From NCBI RefSeq assembly GCF_000153705.1, contig NZ_DS022272.1, forward strand, positions 2,740,798 through 2,804,797: a DNA stretch of 64,000 nucleotides. The letters are read 5' to 3'. Shown here in pieces: positions 1 to 9,590 of the stretch (positions within the stretch are counted from its first letter, which is position 1; each line of letters starts with the position of its first letter). Source of the stretch: Fulvimarina pelagi HTCC2506 (GTDB taxonomy: Bacteria > Pseudomonadota > Alphaproteobacteria > Rhizobiales > Rhizobiaceae). A program made the position numbers and the translations under genes. The notes beneath the pieces were generated by a model that saw only the letters and a list, made by a program, of their open reading frames with translations, made no database searches and was not told the DNA's origin.

Positions 1-367
1 GCATGCCGACTTCGACGGAGAGCCGGCCCATGATGACGGAGATCATCATCATCACAGCGGCGACCGAGAGGTCGATGCCGGCGGTAAGGATCACGAGGCT
101 TTGCGCTGCTGCGAGAATCCCGACGATCGCCACCTGCTGCATGATCAGCGACAGATTGAAGGCGGAGAAGAAATTCGGCGAGACAACGCCGAATACCACG
201 ACCGAGATCAGCAGGACGATGACGGGAACCATCGTCGGATTGCCGTGAAGGAAATGCTGGGCGGTGCCGAGGGCACCCCTGTGCTTCAATTCGAAGGCGG
301 CGATCGAGGTGTCGCTATCCTTCAGGGAGGATTCGTAGTCCGTCCCCTTTCCGCTTGTCTGGCTCAT
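1..367 (-). CDS. frcC: Sugar ABC transporter permease, FrcC-like (partial, N-terminus only)
   Basis: Inner-membrane permease of a sugar ABC importer of the ribose/fructose type. About 122 residues are present; the rest lies beyond the left edge. The N-terminus is a hydrophilic tail of about 35 residues that opens MSQTSGKGTDY, followed by a first membrane segment rich in V, I and L. The conserved permease stretch ILTAGIDLSV follows; this motif is typical of the RbsC/FrcC family. The ATG at 365-367 gives the full family N-terminus. It sits 207 bases downstream of frcB on the same strand, so the two are probably cotranscribed, with the ATPase gene expected outside the window. Function as a fructose, mannose or ribose permease is inferred from frcB next door. 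Confidence 0.88.
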   Translation of the reverse strand, partial: MSQTSGKGTDYESSLKDSDTSIAAFELKHRGALGTAQHFLHGNPTMVPVIVLLISVVVFGVVSPNFFSAFNLSLIMQQVAIVGILAAAQSLVILTAGIDLSVAAVMMMISVIMGRLSVEVGM

Positions 368-574
368 GAGGATCCGATCTCCGAAAAAGAGGGGGACGTC
401 CGCCCGGCGATGCGTAGCGACCGTATCGATCTAACAAGTTCAGCTTGCCGAGAGTCTCAACGACCGCACAGGCCACGCAGACCGATCCTGCCGAGGGGCC
501 ACGCACCTCGAAGGGCGCGCGACCGAAAGATCAGATCGCCGGCACTGACAAGCCGTTCCACCGAAGGCTGAAAA

Positions 575-1603
575 TCAGCCCCAGCAGCGATCGAGGCCTT
601 CCTCGACCGAGATCGACTCAACGCCGTCGACGGCTTCGTCGGTGACGAGATTGACCCCGGTGTTGAAGAAATCGAGGCCCTCGCTCGGCTGCGGAACGGT
701 GCCGTCCTTGGCGTATTGGGCGATGGCCTCGATCCCCTTTGACGCCATTTCGAGAGGATATTGCTGGGATGTCGCGCCTATGACGCCATCCTCAACGTTC
801 TGGACACCGGGGCATCCGCCGTCGATGGAGACGATAACGGCCTGGTCCTCGATGCCGAAGGATTTCAGCGCTTCATAGGCGCCCGCTGCGGCCGGCTCGT
901 TGATCGTGTAGACCAGATTGATGCCGGGGTCCTGCTGGAGAAGGCTCTCCATTGCCGAGCGGCCACCTTCCTCGTTCCCCGAGGTGGAGTCGTGGCCGAC
1001 GATGCGCGGGTCGTCTTCGTCGCCGATCGTGTTCTCGTCCTTTATGTCGATGCCGAAGCCCTTGAGGAAACCCTGGTCGCGCAGAACGTCCACCGAAGGC
1101 GCTGCCGGCGAAAGATCGAGCATGGCTATCTTGGCGTTTTCGGCTTCGTCGCCGAGTTTCGCGCGAGCCCATTGGCCAATCAACTCACCGGCCTTGAAAT
1201 TGTCGGTCGCGAAGGTCGCATCAGCCGCATCGATCGGCTCCAGCGGCGTGTCGAGCGCGATGACGAGGAGACCGTTGTCGCGCGCCTGCTGGACGACGCC
1301 CGTGATCGCTTTGGTGTCGGACGGCGTGATCAGAATACCGTTCGCCCCTGCCGCGATGCAGCTCTCGATCGCCTGGACCTGGGTTTCATGGTCGCCGTCG
1401 ATCTTGCCGGCATAGGTCGAAAGTTCGACGCCGAGTTCCTCGGCCTTTGCGGTTGCGCCTTCCTTCATCTTCACGAAGAACGGGTTCGTGTCCGTCTTGG
1501 TGATGAGACAGGCCTTCGTGTCGCCGTCCTGAGCGACGGCGGGCATTGCGAAAACGGCCGCCGCAACAAGTGCGGACGTGCCGAAAAGCGTGCGGAATAT
1601 CAC
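575..1603 (-). CDS. frcB: Periplasmic sugar-binding protein of ABC transporter, FrcB-like
   Basis: Periplasmic binding protein that delivers sugar to the FrcC permease. The 342-residue product opens with a signal peptide ([19 protein letters not shown], likely cut after AMPAVA). The mature part has [19 protein letters not shown] and [17 protein letters not shown], which I recognise as strongly FrcB-like, plus [17 protein letters not shown] and VSIDGGCPG in the second lobe. The protein ends CWG, as rhizobial FrcB does. I chose the GTG at 1601-1603 because AGGGAGGA lies just upstream and the signal peptide begins there; a longer open frame to 1705 has no such site. Family knowledge says FrcB takes fructose, ribose and mannose; specificity here is inferred. 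Confidence 0.9.
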   Translation of the reverse strand: MIFRTLFGTSALVAAAVFAMPAVAQDGDTKACLITKTDTNPFFVKMKEGATAKAEELGVELSTYAGKIDGDHETQVQAIESCIAAGANGILITPSDTKAITGVVQQARDNGLLVIALDTPLEPIDAADATFATDNFKAGELIGQWARAKLGDEAENAKIAMLDLSPAAPSVDVLRDQGFLKGFGIDIKDENTIGDEDDPRIVGHDSTSGNEEGGRSAMESLLQQDPGINLVYTINEPAAAGAYEALKSFGIEDQAVIVSIDGGCPGVQNVEDGVIGATSQQYPLEMASKGIEAIAQYAKDGTVPQPSEGLDFFNTGVNLVTDEAVDGVESISVEEGLDRCWG

Positions 1604-1721
1604 GTGAAGATCCTCCCTGACGATGTGAAATCCAGCTTCTAAATCGAAGCCGGTCTCCTTGTGCATCCGGCCTCCCAGGTCCGGACGTTGGCCACGACAG
1701 AACACCGAACTCAGCCGGCTG

Positions 1722-1754
1722 TCAATAGATAATTCATGAAAAGTTATTTATTGA
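1722..1754. promoter_or_regulatory. Inverted repeat, candidate operator for the ROK regulator
   Basis: TCAATAGATAA at 1722-1732 is repeated in inverted form as TTATTTATTGA at 1744-1754, with one mismatch in 11 positions and an 11-base spacer. It lies between frcB and the divergent ROK gene in an AT-rich patch. An operator or overlapping divergent promoter is the natural reading; binding is not shown. Confidence 0.55.
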
Positions 1755-1861
1755 ACGCGGGACATTTTCCGGGCATTCTTTGACCCGGTCGATGGACGGA
1801 TTTGCTCGATGATGCTCTATCGCAGGCGGCGAGACAATACTGGATCGAAGGGAGGAGAATA

Positions 1862-3076
1862 ATGTCCGAGATCTCCACGGCGGCACGAGACGTCGACGGC
1901 AGAGCCCGTGGATCCAACCAGTCTGGCCTGAGGGCCCACAACGAGCGCGCCGTTCTATCCCTGATCCGGCGCAACGGGGAAATGGCGAAGGCCGATATCG
2001 CACGCCGGACCGGGCTCTCGGCGCAGACCGCCTCCGTGATCATGCGCTCACTCGAAAAGGAAGAGCTGGTCATCAGAGACGAACCGCGGCGCGGACGGGT
2101 TGGCCAGCCATCCGTGCCGATGCGGCTCAACCCGAACGGTGCGCTGTCCTTCGGCCTCAAGATCGGCCGGCGATCAAGCGAACTCGTGATCATGGATTTT
2201 GTCGGCGACATCAGGGTTCGCCGCGTCGAACGGTACAGCTATCCAAAAGTCGACGAAATCCGCCGCTTCGTCGAGGAAACTCATCGCGAACTGATGGCGG
2301 AAATCGATCCGGCATTGCGGGATCGAATTACCGGACTTGGGGTCGCGATGCCCTTCGAGCTTTGGTCCTGGGCGGCCGAGATCGGAGCGCCCGAAGAGGA
2401 AATGGATTCCTGGCGCGATTTCGACGTCGAGGCCGAACTTTCCGCGCTGACTGGTCTCTCCGTTTACGTGGCGAACGACGCTACCGGCGCCTGTGCAGCC
2501 GAGAACGTCTTCGGCGGGGCCGATTGCGCCGACTTCGTCTACTTTTTCGTCGGCGCCTTCGCCGGCGGTGGCATCGTCATCAACGGCGACCTCATCCCGG
2601 GCCGGCTTGGCAATGCGGCGGCACTCGGCTCTCTCCCGATCCCACGCACGACTGGTGGTGCCGGCCAGCTCATCGAATTTGCCTCAGTCAACAAGCTGGA
2701 GATCATGATCCGTGAAAGCGGAGGCGATACGTCCGCGATCGTAGGCAATCAAGCTGCGTGGGACGATCTCGGCGACGTTCTCGAGCAGTGGATCGGCGAA
2801 GCGGCATACGGCCTTGCCTATGCCATCCTGTCAGCGAGTGCCGTCTACGACTTCGAGCAGGCCGTAATCGACGGCGCCATGCCACGGCCCGTTCTTTCGC
2901 GTCTTATCGAGGCGACGAGCGAACGCTTCGATAAACTGAACCACAAGGGCCTTTCACCCGTCGACTTGCGGCCTGGCAGCGTTGGTCCAAGCGCCAGGGT
3001 TCTGGGTGCAGCCAGCCTGCCGCTCTTTGCGCGGTTCCTCCTGGACCAACGCGTGCCCTATGCCGAAAGAAGCTGA
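1862..3076 (+). CDS. frcR: ROK-family transcriptional regulator, probable FrcR
   Basis: Sugar-responsive repressor of the NagC/XylR (ROK) type, 404 residues from this start. An N-terminal winged helix is visible in AKADIARRTGLSAQTASVIM and the wing RRGRVGQPS, about residues 40-85. A ROK sugar-kinase-like domain follows, with VANDATGACAAENVFGG and the glycine-rich FAGGGIVINGDLIPG stretch. The ATG at 1862 has GGAGGAG six bases upstream, while an in-frame ATG at 1802 has none. It is transcribed away from frcB, which is how ROK regulators of frc loci lie in rhizobia, so control of frcBCA is likely. The effector sugar cannot be read from the sequence. Confidence 0.87.
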   Translation: MSEISTAARDVDGRARGSNQSGLRAHNERAVLSLIRRNGEMAKADIARRTGLSAQTASVIMRSLEKEELVIRDEPRRGRVGQPSVPMRLNPNGALSFGLKIGRRSSELVIMDFVGDIRVRRVERYSYPKVDEIRRFVEETHRELMAEIDPALRDRITGLGVAMPFELWSWAAEIGAPEEEMDSWRDFDVEAELSALTGLSVYVANDATGACAAENVFGGADCADFVYFFVGAFAGGGIVINGDLIPGRLGNAAALGSLPIPRTTGGAGQLIEFASVNKLEIMIRESGGDTSAIVGNQAAWDDLGDVLEQWIGEAAYGLAYAILSASAVYDFEQAVIDGAMPRPVLSRLIEATSERFDKLNHKGLSPVDLRPGSVGPSARVLGAASLPLFARFLLDQRVPYAERS

Positions 3077-3198
3077 TTTCTTCAGTATCTCGAGACATCA
3101 GGCGACACATAGCCGTTAACCGAGAATGCCTCTTCCAGTTGTTCTGACGCCCCCTCCCTTTTAAGTAGCATGCAGACCGGAACTCAGGGGTACGTAAC

Positions 3199-3510
3199 AT
3201 GCTGGAACGCCGACAGAAATCTCGCCGACGTGTATGCCTTTCGGCGCAGATCGTTGGCGATCTGACATCCGCCCCTCAAAACGTTCGTCTGCGCACGATC
3301 TCTGACGGAGGATTCGAGCTTACGACGGCGCGCGAATGCCTGCCGGGTGAAGACGTTCTCGTCCTGCTCGACCGTGACAATGGCAAGCCGCGCAGTGCGA
3401 CCGTCGTCTGGCGCAGCTTCGACCGCTTCGGCCTCAGCTTCATGCCGGGCTCCCGCCCCTCTGACGACGCCGTGCCCGGACCGCTTTCGAAGCTCCTTCG
3501 GGACGCCTGA
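3199..3510 (+). CDS. PilZ domain protein
   Basis: Small single-domain protein of 103 residues. The N-terminal arginine cluster ERRQKSRRRV matches the RxxxR half of the cyclic-di-GMP site, and RTISDGGFEL matches the D/NxSxxG half, here with a D-x-G-G variant. The C-terminal part VVWRSFDRFGLSFM is the usual PilZ beta strand ending. AGGGG lies ten bases before the ATG. It stands alone upstream of polA with a 100-base gap. It probably binds cyclic-di-GMP and affects motility or exopolysaccharide, as family members do; no partner is evident here. Confidence 0.8.
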   Translation: MLERRQKSRRRVCLSAQIVGDLTSAPQNVRLRTISDGGFELTTARECLPGEDVLVLLDRDNGKPRSATVVWRSFDRFGLSFMPGSRPSDDAVPGPLSKLLRDA

Positions 3511-3610
3511 TCGTGCTTGGGACCGGTACTGATCGCCGCTCGAGAGGTGGTCCGTAAGGGGCGCATGATCTCGATGGACTCTCCATCCGCGCCAAGCTAC
3601 CTCTTCGCCC

Positions 3611-6526
3611 ATGAAAAAAGGCGATCACCTCTTCCTTGTCGACGGCTCGGCTTATATTTTCCGGGCCTATCACGCATTGCCACCACTGACCCGAAAGTCG
3701 GACGGCCTGCCCGTCGGGGCCGTGTCCGGCTTCTGCAACATGCTGTGGAAACTGGTTGAGGAATCGCGCGATACCAATGTCGGTGCCGTCCCGACCCATT
3801 TCGCGGTTATTTTCGATTATTCCTCAACGACATTCCGGAATGAGCTCTACTCTGAGTACAAGGCGAACCGCGAGGAGCCGCCGGAGGATCTGAGGCCACA
3901 GTTCGGCCTCATCCGTGATGCGGTCCGCGCCTTCGACCTGCCCTGCATCGAGAAGGAGGGCTACGAAGCCGACGACCTGATCGCGACCTATGCAACGCAG
4001 GCGGTGGCGGCCGGCGGCGATGTGACGATCGTTTCATCCGACAAGGACCTGATGCAACTCGTCGGGCCACGCGTCATCCTTTACGATCAGATGAAGGACA
4101 AGCGTCTCGGCCCCGATGAGGTGAAGGAGAAGTTCGGCGTCTATCCGGAAAAGATGATCGATCTTCAGGCGCTCGTCGGCGACACCTCGGACAACGTTCC
4201 GGGAATCCCAGGCATAGGTCCGAAGACAGCCGCGCAGCTCCTTGAAGAATACGGTACGCTCGAAGAGCTTCTCGAACGGGCCACGGAAATCAAGCAGAAC
4301 AAGAGGCGGGAGAACCTGATCGAGTTCGCCGCTCAGGCACGGCTTTCGAAGAAGCTGGTGACGCTCGATTGCGAGACGCCGCTCGATACCGAGTTGGACG
4401 ACCTCTACATCCACGAACCGGACGGAGAGAAGCTTGTCGCTTTCCTCAAGGCGATGGAATTCACCACGCTCACCCGGCGCGTCGCAGCGACCCTCGACAC
4501 CGATGCGAGCGAGGTGGAAAGCGCCAAACTCGAAATCGAGGACGCTCCGCGCGGCCCGGACCTCGATGCCGCCAAGAATCCCGCGTCGCCGGGGGATTCG
4601 GTGTTCCCGGCAACGCCCCAGCGCCTCGCTGCCAAGTTGAAGGATGACGCGGCTGGACAGGCGATCGATCGCTCTGCCTATGTCACCATTCGCGACATCG
4701 ATACGTTGAATAGATGGCTGGACCGCGCTCGCGACAGGGGCGTCATGGCTTTCGATACGGAGACCAGCGAACTGTCCGCTTACAAGGGCCATCTGGTCGG
4801 CGTCTCAATGGCGATCACGCCAGGGGAAGCGGCCTACGTGCCGCTGGGCCATGTTGCGGCCGATGCCGATCTTCTCACCGATCCGGATAGCGCCGAGGCT
4901 CTTGGCGGTCAGATCCCGATGGACGAAGCGCTCGTGGCCTTGAAAGACGTTCTAGAGGACAAAAGCATCCTGAAGATCGGGCAGAACGTGAAATACGATC
5001 TCCTCGTCATGCTTCAGCACGGTATCGCCATGACGCCGATCGACGACACGATGCTGATCTCCTACGCGCTCGACGCCTCGTCAGGGCTCGCCGGCCACGG
5101 CATGGACGAATTGTCAGAGCGTTTCCTCGGCCACAAACCAATCAGTTACAAGGAGCTCTGCGGTTCGGGCCGAAGCGCCAAGCCGATTGCCGCGGTCGAG
5201 ATCGACCGTGTGACCGAATACGCGTCCGAGGACGCCGATGTCACGCTACGTATCTGGCAGGTGCTGAAGCCGCGCCTCGCCGCAGAGGGTCTTGCCCATG
5301 TTTACGAGCGGCTGGAGCGGCCGCTGGCCCCGGTGCTTGCGCGCATGGAACAGCGCGGCATCATGGTCGACCGACAGATCCTGTCGCGGCTCTCCGGCAA
5401 TTTCGCGCAGAAGCAGGCCGCGCTCGAAGACGAGATCGCCAAAATGGCGGGCGAGGAATTCAATCCAGGCTCACCCAAGCAGCTCGGCGAAATCCTGTTC
5501 GGCAAACTCGGCCTGCCCGGCGGCAAGAAGACCAAGAGCGGGCAGTGGTCGACCGATGCCCGGGTGCTGGAGGATCTTGCCGCCGAAGGCCACGAACTAC
5601 CACGCCGCGTTGTCGACTGGCGCCAGCTTACCAAGCTGAAGGGCACCTATACCGATACCCTGCCCCACCACATGGACGAGAACGGGCGCATCCACACCTC
5701 TTTCTCCATGGCGTCCACGACGACGGGGCGGCTTTCATCCTCGGAACCAAACCTTCAGAACATCCCGGTGCGCACCGAGGAAGGCCGAGCAATCCGCACC
5801 GCCTTTGTTGCGCCAAAAGGCAAGAAGCTGCTTTCGGCGGACTACTCGCAGATCGAGCTGCGTATCCTCGCTCACATTGCCGACATTCCGCAGCTGAAGG
5901 ACGCTTTCCAGAACGGTGTCGACATCCATGCGATGACCGCTTCGGAAATGTTCAATGTGCCAGTCGAGGGCATGGAGCCCTCCGTTCGCCGACGAGCCAA
6001 AGCCATCAACTTCGGCATCATCTACGGCATCTCCGCCTTCGGGCTCGCCAACCAGCTTGCGATCCCGCGCGAGGAAGCCGGCCAGTACATCAAGAGATAT
6101 TTCGAGCGGTTTCCCGGCATTCGCGATTACATGGACAAAACGAAGGCTTTCGCGAAGAAGCACGGCTATGTGGAGACGCTTTTCGGCAGGCGCGCTCACT
6201 ATCCCGATATCACTGCAAAGAACCCCCAAATTCGCTCCTTCAACGAGCGTGCGGCGATCAACGCGCCGATCCAGGGGACGGCTGCCGATATCATCCGGCG
6301 TGCGATGGTGCGGATGGAAGGTGCGCTCGCGGACGCGAACCTTTCCGCCATGATGCTACTCCAGGTGCACGATGAGCTCGTCTTCGAAGTCGAAGAGGAT
6401 GAAATCGACGAAACAATTGAAGTCGTGACCAACATTATGGAGGCCGCGGCGAGCCCGCGCGTCATATTGTCCGTTCCGCTTGAAGTCGAAGCGAAGGCGG
6501 CGCTTAACTGGGAAGAAGCGCATTAG
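3611..6526 (+). CDS. polA: DNA polymerase I
   Basis: Repair and Okazaki-fragment processing polymerase, 971 residues, a normal alphaproteobacterial length. The 5'-3' exonuclease domain covers roughly residues 1-300 (EGYEADDLIATYA, SSDKDLMQLV, GDTSDNVPGIPGIGPKTA). The 3'-5' proofreading domain follows from about residue 370 with AFDTETSEL, so the exonuclease metal ligands are kept. The polymerase domain has motif A (SADYSQIELRILAH, about 742), motif B (RRRAKAINFGIIYGIS) and motif C (QVHDELVFEV, about 917). An insert rich in A, D and P near residues 290-340 separates the two exonuclease domains. No upstream partner is apparent; it follows the PilZ gene on the same strand. Confidence 0.98.
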   Translation: MKKGDHLFLVDGSAYIFRAYHALPPLTRKSDGLPVGAVSGFCNMLWKLVEESRDTNVGAVPTHFAVIFDYSSTTFRNELYSEYKANREEPPEDLRPQFGLIRDAVRAFDLPCIEKEGYEADDLIATYATQAVAAGGDVTIVSSDKDLMQLVGPRVILYDQMKDKRLGPDEVKEKFGVYPEKMIDLQALVGDTSDNVPGIPGIGPKTAAQLLEEYGTLEELLERATEIKQNKRRENLIEFAAQARLSKKLVTLDCETPLDTELDDLYIHEPDGEKLVAFLKAMEFTTLTRRVAATLDTDASEVESAKLEIEDAPRGPDLDAAKNPASPGDSVFPATPQRLAAKLKDDAAGQAIDRSAYVTIRDIDTLNRWLDRARDRGVMAFDTETSELSAYKGHLVGVSMAITPGEAAYVPLGHVAADADLLTDPDSAEALGGQIPMDEALVALKDVLEDKSILKIGQNVKYDLLVMLQHGIAMTPIDDTMLISYALDASSGLAGHGMDELSERFLGHKPISYKELCGSGRSAKPIAAVEIDRVTEYASEDADVTLRIWQVLKPRLAAEGLAHVYERLERPLAPVLARMEQRGIMVDRQILSRLSGNFAQKQAALEDEIAKMAGEEFNPGSPKQLGEILFGKLGLPGGKKTKSGQWSTDARVLEDLAAEGHELPRRVVDWRQLTKLKGTYTDTLPHHMDENGRIHTSFSMASTTTGRLSSSEPNLQNIPVRTEEGRAIRTAFVAPKGKKLLSADYSQIELRILAHIADIPQLKDAFQNGVDIHAMTASEMFNVPVEGMEPSVRRRAKAINFGIIYGISAFGLANQLAIPREEAGQYIKRYFERFPGIRDYMDKTKAFAKKHGYVETLFGRRAHYPDITAKNPQIRSFNERAAINAPIQGTAADIIRRAMVRMEGALADANLSAMMLLQVHDELVFEVEEDEIDETIEVVTNIMEAAASPRVILSVPLEVEAKAALNWEEAH

Positions 6527-6831
6527 GCTGTTAGGTGGGAGCTAGCCTCTGTTGACGCACATGTTCTAGGAGCTTGAAGCTGACGCGAAGGCATGCAGAT
6601 ATCAGCATTCGCGCTTCCCGACCGAGCATCCCTTTCAGGACGGTGTCCGGGCGTAACAGGGACTAGGATCAAAACCAGTCTTTTAAAAGACTTGCGATTC
6701 GGGCAGAAGTTAACAATCTTTCCAAACAGCCCGTTAGGCGGATGACCGCATCCGTGTTGGCCCCCTGCCAGGTATATGGCACACGATATTATACTGCGGC
6801 TGATTGCCGTTACGCTCTATAGAGGACGCGG
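6527..6831. other. Intergenic region upstream of the LOV kinase
   Basis: About 305 bases without a credible gene. It contains a perfect 16-base palindrome at 6677-6692 and an AT-rich patch near 6786-6795 that could hold the kinase promoter. I could not place a convincing sigma-70 or EcfG-type promoter. Confidence 0.5.
6677..6692. repeat. Perfect 16-base palindrome AGTCTTTTAAAAGACT
   Basis: AGTCTTTTAAAAGACT is its own reverse complement, 140 bases before the LOV kinase start. There is no loop, so it is better suited to dimer binding than to a terminator. Its regulator is unknown. Confidence 0.6.
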
Positions 6832-8094
6832 ATGGATCAACGGGACACCAACGACCAGGACGGGTTCTCGATGCCGAGCGGCATGAGCACAGCGGCGCTC
6901 TCGAAGCTTCCGCTGGCCCTGGTGCTCACCAATCCTCATCTCGACGATAATCCGATCATCTACGCCAACCGCGCTTTCGAGACGATCACAGGCTATTCAG
7001 CCGGCGCCATCATCGGCCGGAACTGTCGGTTTCTGCAGGGCGAGAACACCGATCCAGAGCATGTGAGAAGGATCAGCGAGGCCCTGCGTAACGAGGAGGA
7101 CGTGACGGTCGAGATCGAGAACTATCGTGCAGACGGTACGAAGTTTCTCAACAAGCTGATGATCACGCCACTCTACGACGACCATGACAATCTGCAATGC
7201 TTTCTCGGCGTGCAGCGTGACATGACGGCAGACCAAGAAGCTGCCGCCAGCAAGCGGTCCGATGCGGCTCTCGGTGAGATTCAGCATCGGGTGAAAAATC
7301 ATCTCTCGATGATCATCGGTATGATCCGCATGCAAGCCCGCATGAAGACCAGCGAGGAGAGCTTTTCCGCGCTCGCACGGCGCATTGAGAGTCTGCAGCT
7401 TCTTTATCAGGAGATGACCGACGCCGGTGTCGGGTCTACAAATTCGGAAATGGTGCCACTCGGCGCCTATGTCAGCCGCATCGCATCGACGATCGGCCAT
7501 CTCGACGGACGCCGCTCGGTACGCGTCAACGTCGACTGCGATGCGATCACGCTGAAGGTCGATCGCGCCGCTCGGATCGGCCTCCTGTTCTCCGAACTTC
7601 TGACCAACGCCCTGAAGCACGCCTTCGACGGCCGGCAGGAAGGCCTGGTCGAAGCCCGTTTGAAGATGCTGTCTTCCGGCGTCGTGCGGCTGACGGTCGT
7701 CGATGACGGCGTTGGGCTCAACGAGAACGATACCTGGCCCTACAGTTCGAAGAAGCCGCCTCGTGCGCTCGACAAGCAGTCGATGCAGAAAGCCATCGAC
7801 GATACTCGCAAGGAAGTCGAGGCGGATGCCGAGCTCGAGAATGAGGCAAGACAGATCGCGTCATCGCTCGGCATGGGCAAAGGCGAACGCCCTCCCGCGG
7901 AGAAGGCCAAAGGCGGTGCGCTGACCGAAACGGAACGCCAGCAGGTGGACCAGGGCGAGGAGAAAGACACGCAGGAAGGTGGTCTCGGTGGCCGCATCGT
8001 GATGTCTCTCGTGCGTGGCCTCAACGCCAAACTCGACGTGAACTCCGATACCGTCGGCACCACAGTGACCGTCGACATTCCGCCGGATGCATAA
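6832..8094 (+). CDS. LOV-domain sensor histidine kinase (HisKA_2/HWE type) with an enlarged ATP lid
   Basis: Blue-light-sensing histidine kinase, 420 residues, cytoplasmic with no membrane segment. The LOV domain spans about residues 25-135 and has the flavin motif GRNCRFLQG, with Cys65 as the adduct-forming cysteine. The dimerisation and phospho-acceptor helix has [10 protein letters not shown] (His152). The ATPase domain has [11 protein letters not shown] (Asn260) and VVDDGVGL, then a charged stretch of about 85 residues (298-382) rich in K, E, D, R and Q before [12 protein letters not shown]. That insertion sits where the ATP lid lies and is unusual. In this class the output is often the general stress response, but no phyR-like partner is present here. 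It overlaps the open frame of pyrF slightly upstream of the chosen pyrF start. Confidence 0.92.
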   Translation: MDQRDTNDQDGFSMPSGMSTAALSKLPLALVLTNPHLDDNPIIYANRAFETITGYSAGAIIGRNCRFLQGENTDPEHVRRISEALRNEEDVTVEIENYRADGTKFLNKLMITPLYDDHDNLQCFLGVQRDMTADQEAAASKRSDAALGEIQHRVKNHLSMIIGMIRMQARMKTSEESFSALARRIESLQLLYQEMTDAGVGSTNSEMVPLGAYVSRIASTIGHLDGRRSVRVNVDCDAITLKVDRAARIGLLFSELLTNALKHAFDGRQEGLVEARLKMLSSGVVRLTVVDDGVGLNENDTWPYSSKKPPRALDKQSMQKAIDDTRKEVEADAELENEARQIASSLGMGKGERPPAEKAKGGALTETERQQVDQGEEKDTQEGGLGGRIVMSLVRGLNAKLDVNSDTVGTTVTVDIPPDA

Positions 8095-8131
8095 TAGCGG
8101 TGTTCGTCCCGAAAGGTCGGGCTCTTCGCCG

Positions 8132-8833
8132 ATGATCATGCCCGATGTCAGAGAGAAGCTCATCGTCGGCCTTGACGTTTCGACGCGAGAAGAAGCGGCG
8201 CGCCTCGTCGAAACACTCGGTGACACGGTCTCGACCTACAAGATTGGCTATCAGCTCGCGTATTCCGGAGGGTTGTCGCTGGTCGGAGAGCTCGCCGCCG
8301 CCGGCAAGTCGGTCTTTCTCGATCTGAAGCTTCTCGACATTCCCAATACCGTGGCGAAGGGCGTCGAGAGCGCACTTTCTCTTGGTGCGTCGATGCTGAC
8401 AGTCCACGCATACCCGCACGCCATGCGCGCGGCGGCGGAGGCAGCGAGAGGCAGCGATCTCCTCGTCCTCGGTGTGACCGTTCTGACGGCGCTCGACGAC
8501 GATGACCTCAAGGACGCCGGATACAGCAGAAGCGTCGACGATCTGGTCGCGATGCGCGCACAGGCTGCGCGCGAGATCGGCATCGGCGGGCTCGTCGCCT
8601 CTGCAGCCGAAGCCCGATCCATTCGGAGCCTCATCGGACCTCAGATGGCGCTGGTGACTCCGGGCATCCGACCGGCGGGCGCAGAGAGTGGCGATCAAAA
8701 GCGCGTGGTTGAGCCTGCGGATGCTCTTCGCGCAGGTGCGTCCCACCTGGTCGTCGCCCGGCCTATCATCGCAGCCGAGGATCCGCTGGAAGCCGCCCGG
8801 TCCATCCTTGTAGAGATGAGCGCCGCTGCGTAA
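8132..8833 (+). CDS. pyrF: Orotidine 5'-phosphate decarboxylase
   Basis: Last step of de novo UMP synthesis, decarboxylating OMP. The 233-residue product shows the core LIVGLDVST, then the active-site string [13 protein letters not shown] (the D-x-K-x-x-D-I-P-N motif) and VTPGIRP near the C-terminus, with the phosphate-binding VVARPII close to the end. The chosen ATG at 8132 is 37 bases after the kinase stop; a second ATG at 8138 is also possible, and a longer frame from 8087 would overlap the kinase. Usual family length is about 230-240, supporting the shorter start. Confidence 0.95.
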   Translation: MIMPDVREKLIVGLDVSTREEAARLVETLGDTVSTYKIGYQLAYSGGLSLVGELAAAGKSVFLDLKLLDIPNTVAKGVESALSLGASMLTVHAYPHAMRAAAEAARGSDLLVLGVTVLTALDDDDLKDAGYSRSVDDLVAMRAQAAREIGIGGLVASAAEARSIRSLIGPQMALVTPGIRPAGAESGDQKRVVEPADALRAGASHLVVARPIIAAEDPLEAARSILVEMSAAA

Positions 8834-8941
8834 ATCCGGCCCGAAGCGCAATCCCGCTCAATCTAACGGGACCGACTTTGAGTATCCGTATCTGGCTTCG
8901 AGGACTTCGAACGGTAATTCAGTTTCTTTCCCGCGAGAGGC

Positions 8942-9496
8942 ATGACGCACAAAGCAAAACCGCAGCAGAAAGGACGCAAGGCGTTCAAGGGAATGGCATC
9001 GAAAGGCTATGCCATTCGGATGATGGAGCCCGGCGAAGTTCCCGCTTTACTCGAACTCGAGAAGGTGTCTCTAGCGGAAACCAGTACGCGCGCTGCTCAT
9101 CCTCCTGACATCGACACTTTCACGCGCTTCCTTCTGGCTCACGAAGTTTTCGTTGCCATTCGGAAGAAGTCCGGCAAGCCGGTCGGCTTCGCGGCGGCGG
9201 TCGCCGAGAGCGATCTCTACTGGCTGTCGCGATTCTCCGTCGATCCGGATCATCGAGACCGCGAACTTGAGGACTCTCTCCTCAAATCCGTTGCAGAGCG
9301 CGCACACTGGTTCTTCTATCGTGCATTGGGTCTTTCCATCGATAGCGCTTCGTCTCGCGCTGCGTCATTCTATGAAAAACGCGGATTTCTGCGGATCCCG
9401 ACGTCGGACCTGCCGCAATGGCTGGACGAAAAACGGAGAGCAGAAGCTTCCGATCATGAGGCGAACAACCAAATCGTCATGCTGAAATGGCTGTGA
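8942..9496 (+). CDS. GNAT-family N-acetyltransferase
   Basis: 184-residue acetyltransferase of unknown substrate. It begins with a lysine-rich stretch (KAKPQQKGRKAFKGMASKG) and then GYAIRMMEPGEVPALLELE, a typical GNAT first strand and helix. SRFSVDPDHRDREL corresponds to the acetyl-CoA loop, although the usual glycine-rich R/QxxGxG/A signature is not clear, and SSRAASFYEKRGFLRI is the standard C-terminal strand-helix region. GAGAGG precedes the ATG. It stands alone between pyrF and phaZ. A protein or small-molecule amine substrate is possible. Confidence 0.75.
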   Translation: MTHKAKPQQKGRKAFKGMASKGYAIRMMEPGEVPALLELEKVSLAETSTRAAHPPDIDTFTRFLLAHEVFVAIRKKSGKPVGFAAAVAESDLYWLSRFSVDPDHRDRELEDSLLKSVAERAHWFFYRALGLSIDSASSRAASFYEKRGFLRIPTSDLPQWLDEKRRAEASDHEANNQIVMLKWL

Positions 9497-9590
9497 CGTC
9501 TGTATGACGGTACGCCACCGACTACGGCCAGGATTTGTGCAGTGCAACATGGTCTGGTAAGAACAACGGAAAAGGACGGATATCCAGCCT

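Noticed and set aside
761-1642. A 293-codon plus-strand frame opposite frcB
   Set aside because: Antisense shadow; frcB on the other strand has clear family motifs and signal peptide.
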